NCBI RefSeq assembly: GCF_016722765.1
Contig: NZ_JAEQND010000005.1
Coordinates: 1-64,000, forward strand
Direction of reading: 5' to 3'
DNA: 64,000 bases
Source: Ramlibacter alkalitolerans
GTDB taxonomy: Bacteria > Pseudomonadota > Gammaproteobacteria > Burkholderiales > Burkholderiaceae_C
The notes beneath the pieces were generated by a model. That model was not told the DNA's origin and ran no database searches. It saw only the letters and a list, made by a program, of their open reading frames with translations. Shown here one piece after another: positions 59,826 through 64,000 of this stretch (the first letter of the stretch is position 1; each line of letters begins with the position of its first letter). The position numbers were made by a program, and so were the translations under genes.

Positions 59826-59901
59826 GAGCCGTGGACGCGGCTAAACGTCCACGGCTCCCGAATGACGAACGCCCGTCCGGCGAAGCACCGCGCGGGCGTT
59901 C
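59826..59901 (-). terminator. tandem hairpins after the RTX gene
   Basis: GAACGCCCG/CGGGCGTTC (59867-59901, 17-base loop) lies nine bases past the RTX stop codon, and GAGCCGTGGACG/CGTCCACGGCTC (59826-59857, 12-bp perfect stem) follows. Neither has a T-run on the minus strand, so they may stop polymerase poorly or protect the 3' end of the long mRNA. Confidence 0.5.
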
Positions 59902-59910
59902 TTGCATGCC

Positions 59911-62900
59911 TCAGGCGACGAAGTCCTGCGGCTGCGCGGCGAATTCCGCAGCGCCGATCACCCCGAGCACCTCCGGCGCCGCGGCGGCCAGTGCGCCGTT
60001 GTGCGCATAAACCATCGCCAGCTCGCCACCCACGGCCGCCGTGTCGCTTCCCGACACCAGGACACCCTCGAGAGCGGGCTGCAGCGCCCAGTTGGGCGCC
60101 GCGCCCTGCTGCTCGAACTGCGACGCCAGTCCGGCGAAGTCGAAGGTGACGACCTTGCTGTGATGCAGGACATCGGCCGCCGTCGGGTCGTAGTCCGCCG
60201 TGCCGTCGATCACCATCTGCAGCGTGGACACCGTCTGCTGGCCGGCGAACCAGTCCTTCAGCACGAGACCCTGGCCCGCGCCGGTGGACAGCGTCAGATC
60301 GTTGCCACCGCGCGTGAAATGCAGGTCGGCGAACTGCACCTTGCCCAGCGACAGGGTGTCGTTCTGCGCGCCGGAAGCCGCCACCGTGTCCAGGCCGTCG
60401 CCCGCATTGAACGCGATCACCTGCGCATCGGCCGCGCCGGTCTCGATGCGGTCGTTGCCGGTGCCCCCCGCGAGGAAGGCCTTGCCGCCGGCCTGCAGGG
60501 TGTCGGCGCCCGCGCCTGCGTCCATGGCGCTGCTGCCCTCGAAGTCCCGCAGCAGGTCGTTGCCGGCCAGCCCTTGCAGGAAGTCGTCGCCGGCCTGGCC
60601 GTCCAGCGTGTTGGCGCCGGCGTTGCCCGTGATCCGGTTGGCCAGCGCGTTCCCCGTGCCCGCCACGGCGGCCGCGCCCGTCAGCACCAGGTCCTCGACG
60701 TTGGCGTCCAGCGTCCACGCGACCGCCGACTTCACCGTGTCCACGCCCTCGGCGGCCTGCTCCAGCACGCTGTCATGCAGGCCGACGACGTAGGTGTCGT
60801 CGCCGGCGCCGCCGGCTAGCACGTTGGCCGCGCTGTTGCCCGTCAGCACGTTGTCCTGCGCATTGCCGGTTCCGTCGATCGCCGCCGTCCCGGTCAGCGT
60901 CAGGTTCTCGAGGTTGTCGCCCAGCGCGTAGCCCAGCGAACTGCGGACCGTGTCCGTGCCCGCGCCGGCGTTCTCGATCACCACGTCACCGGCGGCATCG
61001 ACCACGTAGGTGTCGTTGCCGGCGCCGCCCGCGAGCGTGTCGTTGCCCGCCTTGCCGTCGAGGGTGTTGGCCCCGCTGTTGCCGGTGAGGCTGTTGTCCT
61101 CCGCGTTGCCGGTCCCGGAAATCCCGGAGCCGCCGGCCAGCACCAGGTTTTCCACGTTGAGGCCCAGCGTGAAGCTGGTGCTCGCCACCGCAGTGTCCGT
61201 ACCTTCGCCCCCGTTCTCGACGATCGTGTCGATGGAGGTCACGAAATAGGTGTCGTCGCCGGCGCCGCCCGCCAGCACGTTGGCCGCCGCGTTGCCGTGC
61301 ATCTCGTTGTCGAGGGCGTTGCCGGTGCCGCTGATGGCGCCTGCGCCGGTCAGCGTCAGGTTCTCCACCGTGGCAGCGAGCGTCCAGCTGACGCTGCTCT
61401 GCACGGTGTCGCGCCCTTCGCCTGCGTTCTCGACCACCAGGTCGCCGGCGTTGTCGACGACGTACGTGTCATCGCCCAGGCCGCCGGCCAGGATGTCGGC
61501 ACCGGCCTTGCCGTCCAGGACGTTGGCGCCGTCGTTGCCGGTGATCTCGTTGGCCAGCGCGTTGCCGGTTCCCTTGAGGTTCGCCACGCCGGTGAGCGCC
61601 AGGTCCTCGAGGTTGGCGGCAAGTGTCAGCGAGACGCTGCTGATCACCGCATCGCGGCCTTCGCCGGCGGCTTCGCCCACGATGTCCAGCACGCTGTCGA
61701 CCAGGTAGGTGTCGTCGCCGGCGCCACCCCGCATGGTGTCGCGCCCGGCGCCGCCATCGAGCACGTTGTCGGCGCCGTTGCCGGTGAGGATGTTGGCCAG
61801 TTCGTTGCCCGTGCCGTCGATGCTCGCCACACCGGTGAGCGTGAGGTTCTCGAGGTTGGCACCCAGCGTCCAGCCCACCGAACTGCGCACGGTGTCGGTG
61901 CCGGCCCCTGCGGCCTCGATCACGACGTCGCCGGCCTCGTCGACGACGTAGGTGTCGTTGCCCAGGCCGCCGGCCATGGTGTCGGCGCCGGCTGCGCCGT
62001 CCAGCGTGTTGATGCCGGCGTTGCCGGTGATCACGTTGTCGGAGGCGTTGCCCGTCCCGGAGACGTTGACCGTGCCCGTGAGCGTCAGGTTCTCCACGTT
62101 GGCGCCCAGCGTGAAGCTCACGCCCGAGCGCACGGAGTCCAGGCCTTCGCCGGCCTGTTCCACCACGCTGTCGCCGAAGCCCACGACGTAACTATCGTTG
62201 CCCAGTCCCCCCGCGAGCACGTTGGCGCCGGCGTTGCCGGTGATCACGTTGTCCGCCGCGTTGCCGGTGGCACTGGCCGCGGCCGCGCCCACCAGCGTGA
62301 GGTTCTCGAGGTCCGCGCCCAGGACGTAGCTGATGCTGCTGTTGACGGTGTCGGTGCCTTCGCCGCTTTGCTCCACGACCACGTCGCCGGCGTTGTCGAC
62401 GAAGTAGCTGTCGTTGCCCAGGCCGCCGGTCAGCGTATCGGCGCCGGCCTTGCCATCCAGCGTGTTGTTGCCGGTATTGCCGGTGATCACGTTGGCCAGC
62501 GTGTTGCCGGTGCCGGTCACGCCCGCCAGCAGCTTCAGGTTCTCCGTGTTCGCCCCGAGCGTCCACGAGCCGGAGGACACGACCGTGTCGACGCCCGCGT
62601 TCGCCTGCTCCACCACCGTGTCGCCCAGGCCCACCGTATAGCTGTCGTCGCCCAGGCCGCCGGACAGCACGTTGGCGGCGCCGTTGCCGACGATCACGTT
62701 GGCCAGCGCGTTGCCGGTGCCGTCGATGGCGGCCGTGCCGACCAGCGTCAGGTTCTCGAGGTTTTCGCCCAGCACGTAGGTGACGGAGCTCTTCACCGTG
62801 TCCGTGCCCTCCAGTGCGTTCTCCAGCACCTGGTCTCCGGCCGCATCGACGACATAGGTGTCGTTGCCGGCGCCGCCACGCAGGGTGTCGTTGCCGCCCT

Positions 62901-64000
62901 GGCCGTCCAGGGTGTTGTTCCCGGTGTTGCCGGTGATCTCGTTGTCCAGGCCGTTGCCCGTGCCGGAGATGTTGCTCGCGCCGCCCAGCACCAGATTCTC
63001 GACTTCGGCGGCGAGGCCCAGGGTCGTCGTCACGACGGCCGTGTCGATGCCCTCGCCCGCCTGCTCCACGATGGTGTCCAGCGCCGTCACGAAGTAGGTG
63101 TCGTTGCCCGCGCCGCCGCTCAGCACGTTGGCCGCCGTGTTGCCGCGCATCTCGTTGTCCAGGGCGTTGCCGGTGCCGTTGATGGCCGCGGTGCCCGTGA
63201 GCGTGAGCTTCTCCACGTTGGCGCCGAGCGTCCAGTCGATGCTGGCGAGGACGGTGTCGTCGCCCTGGCCCGCCTGCTCCAGCATCGTGTCGCCGGCGCC
63301 GACGATGTACGTGTCGTCGCCAGCGCCTCCGGCGAGCACGTTGGCGGCGGCGTTGCCGGTGATCACGTTGGCCTGCGCGTTGCCTGTACCGTCGATCGCA
63401 GCGGCGCCGGTCAGCGTCAGGTTCTCGAGGTTCGCACCGAGCGTCGTGCTCACGCTGGCGCGCACGGTGTCGACACCGGCCGCGGCGTTCTCCGTCACCG
63501 TATCGCCGGCGTCGTCGACGACATAGGTGTCGTCGCCCGCGCCGCCGGCGAGCGCATCGGCGCCGCCCTGGCCGTCCAGGACGTTGGCGCCGGCGTTGCC
63601 GGTGATGGTGTTGGCGAGCGCGTTCCCCGTGCCGTCGATCGCGGCCGCCCCGGTCAGGACCAGGTTCTCGACGTTGCCGCCCAGCGTGTAGCTCACGCCG
63701 GAACGCACCGTGTCCGTGCCTTCGCCGGCGTTCTCGGTCACGCTGTCGCCGGCATCGTCCACCACGTAGGTGTCGTCGCCCGCGCCGCCCGCGAGGCTGT
63801 CGGCACCTGCGCTCCCGTCCAGGGTATTGGCCGCCGCATTGCCCTGGATCACGTTGGCCAGCGCGTTGCCGGTGCCGTCGATCGCGGCACTGCCGGTCAG
63901 CGTCAGGTTCTCCACGTTCGCGCCCAGCGTGACGCTGAGGCTGGCGAGGACGGTGTCGGTGCCTTCGTTCGCGTTCTCGGTGACGGTATCGTCGGGAGCG
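59911..64000 (-). CDS. giant RTX-type calcium-binding repeat protein (5' end missing)
   Basis: The frame is open to the window edge; about 1360 C-terminal residues are seen. It consists of fifteen modules beginning [VL]ENL-x-L-x-G with GTGN and TGN in the middle and one or two RTX nonapeptides (GGAGNDTYV). Modules are about 81 or 71 residues long. Then comes a region like the hemolysin-type calcium-binding related domain (GGNDLTLSTGAGQGLVLKDW) and a non-repeat tail ending AAQPQDFVA, probably the type I secretion signal. Calcium fold and export by a TolC-type channel are known for the family. A surface or adhesive role is inferred; the true start and any N-terminal effector domain are outside. 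Confidence 0.9.
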   Translation of the reverse strand, partial: APDDTVTENANEGTDTVLASLSVTLGANVENLTLTGSAAIDGTGNALANVIQGNAAANTLDGSAGADSLAGGAGDDTYVVDDAGDSVTENAGEGTDTVRSGVSYTLGGNVENLVLTGAAAIDGTGNALANTITGNAGANVLDGQGGADALAGGAGDDTYVVDDAGDTVTENAAAGVDTVRASVSTTLGANLENLTLTGAAAIDGTGNAQANVITGNAAANVLAGGAGDDTYIVGAGDTMLEQAGQGDDTVLASIDWTLGANVEKLTLTGTAAINGTGNALDNEMRGNTAANVLSGGAGNDTYFVTALDTIVEQAGEGIDTAVVTTTLGLAAEVENLVLGGASNISGTGNGLDNEITGNTGNNTLDGQGGNDTLRGGAGNDTYVVDAAGDQVLENALEGTDTVKSSVTYVLGENLENLTLVGTAAIDGTGNALANVIVGNGAANVLSGGLGDDSYTVGLGDTVVEQANAGVDTVVSSGSWTLGANTENLKLLAGVTGTGNTLANVITGNTGNNTLDGKAGADTLTGGLGNDSYFVDNAGDVVVEQSGEGTDTVNSSISYVLGADLENLTLVGAAAASATGNAADNVITGNAGANVLAGGLGNDSYVVGFGDSVVEQAGEGLDSVRSGVSFTLGANVENLTLTGTVNVSGTGNASDNVITGNAGINTLDGAAGADTMAGGLGNDTYVVDEAGDVVIEAAGAGTDTVRSSVGWTLGANLENLTLTGVASIDGTGNELANILTGNGADNVLDGGAGRDTMRGGAGDDTYLVDSVLDIVGEAAGEGRDAVISSVSLTLAANLEDLALTGVANLKGTGNALANEITGNDGANVLDGKAGADILAGGLGDDTYVVDNAGDLVVENAGEGRDTVQSSVSWTLAATVENLTLTGAGAISGTGNALDNEMHGNAAANVLAGGAGDDTYFVTSIDTIVENGGEGTDTAVASTSFTLGLNVENLVLAGGSGISGTGNAEDNSLTGNSGANTLDGKAGNDTLAGGAGNDTYVVDAAGDVVIENAGAGTDTVRSSLGYALGDNLENLTLTGTAAIDGTGNAQDNVLTGNSAANVLAGGAGDDTYVVGLHDSVLEQAAEGVDTVKSAVAWTLDANVEDLVLTGAAAVAGTGNALANRITGNAGANTLDGQAGDDFLQGLAGNDLLRDFEGSSAMDAGAGADTLQAGGKAFLAGGTGNDRIETGAADAQVIAFNAGDGLDTVAASGAQNDTLSLGKVQFADLHFTRGGNDLTLSTGAGQGLVLKDWFAGQQTVSTLQMVIDGTADYDPTAADVLHHSKVVTFDFAGLASQFEQQGAAPNWALQPALEGVLVSGSDTAAVGGELAMVYAHNGALAAAAPEVLGVIGAAEFAAQPQDFVA

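Noticed and set aside
59911..64000. Regular repeats that could be taken for a CRISPR array
   Set aside because: The unit is 213-243 bases, stays in one reading frame and encodes RTX calcium motifs; there are no short direct repeats with unique spacers.

Overview
The window reads as a chromosomal piece of a high-GC betaproteobacterium, most likely Burkholderiales, family Comamonadaceae (Ramlibacter/Variovorax-like). The reasons are: many orphan TctC/Bug-type periplasmic binding proteins without their membrane partners, a groES-groEL operon with both a CIRCE operator and a sigma-32-type promoter, aromatic/acyl-CoA ligases mixed with branched-chain ABC transporter genes, PHA-type acetoacetyl-CoA reductase, and short GC-rich palindromic repeats between genes. 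The genus is inference. There is no prophage, integrase, IS element, rRNA or CRISPR array; one tRNA-Arg(CCG) is present.

Layout. 1-5.2 kb: dienelactone hydrolase, an SDR-MaoC-MarC operon, then groES-groEL with a well-preserved control region. 5.2-9.4 kb: TPR protein plus unknown partner, Fe-type ABC binding protein, rRNA pseudouridine synthase. 8.7-13 kb (minus strand): HD-GYP protein, a GspE/PilB-type ATPase with an unfamiliar N-terminal region, and a Crp-family regulator. 13.2-21.7 kb: a catabolic operon of two adenylate-forming enzymes around a complete LivFGHM-type transporter and its binding protein. 21.8-29.8 kb: two tandem Bug proteins, a cyclopropane-fatty-acid-synthase-like methyltransferase with a DUF1840 gene, and two MarR regulators next to a CoA ligase and an EmrB-type exporter. 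30-35.3 kb: a TctD/TctE-like two-component system fused in an operon to a TctC-like gene, another Bug protein, an acetyltransferase and small genes. 35.4-40.2 kb: lone GspF, 5'-nucleotidase, EamA transporter, acrylyl-CoA reductase. 40.3-44.4 kb: an Mla-like lipid transport operon ending in a cyclic-nucleotide-binding protein. 44.5-50.7 kb: AtuA, LysR, MmsA and a GMC oxidoreductase (a branched/terpenoid or valine-type catabolic locus). 51-56.6 kb: candidate small RNA, diheme cytochrome, hemerythrin, MsrA, L,D-transpeptidase. 56.6-59.6 kb: tRNA, small cytochrome c, beta-CASP nuclease and phaB. 59.9 kb to the edge: the 3' end of a giant RTX-repeat protein.

Most interesting signals. (1) FNR/ANR-type sites (TTGA-N6-TCAA) lie in front of the cytochrome, nuclease and phaB genes, each about 41 bp upstream of the start point implied by a -10-like hexamer, as in class II FNR promoters; two more such sites precede the HD-GYP gene and a small membrane-protein gene. 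Together they look like a low-oxygen regulon. (2) Several families of long inverted repeats sit between genes; one family carries a conserved GTAGGCTGGCGG end whose TAG is used as the stop codon by three genes. (3) The groES leader holds a terminator-like hairpin between CIRCE and the start codon. (4) A well-terminated, structured transcript with no ORF lies near 51.1-51.2 kb. (5) The RTX protein is made of two module lengths arranged in what looks like an eight-module higher-order repeat. All functional statements are from reading the sequence only; no searches were run.
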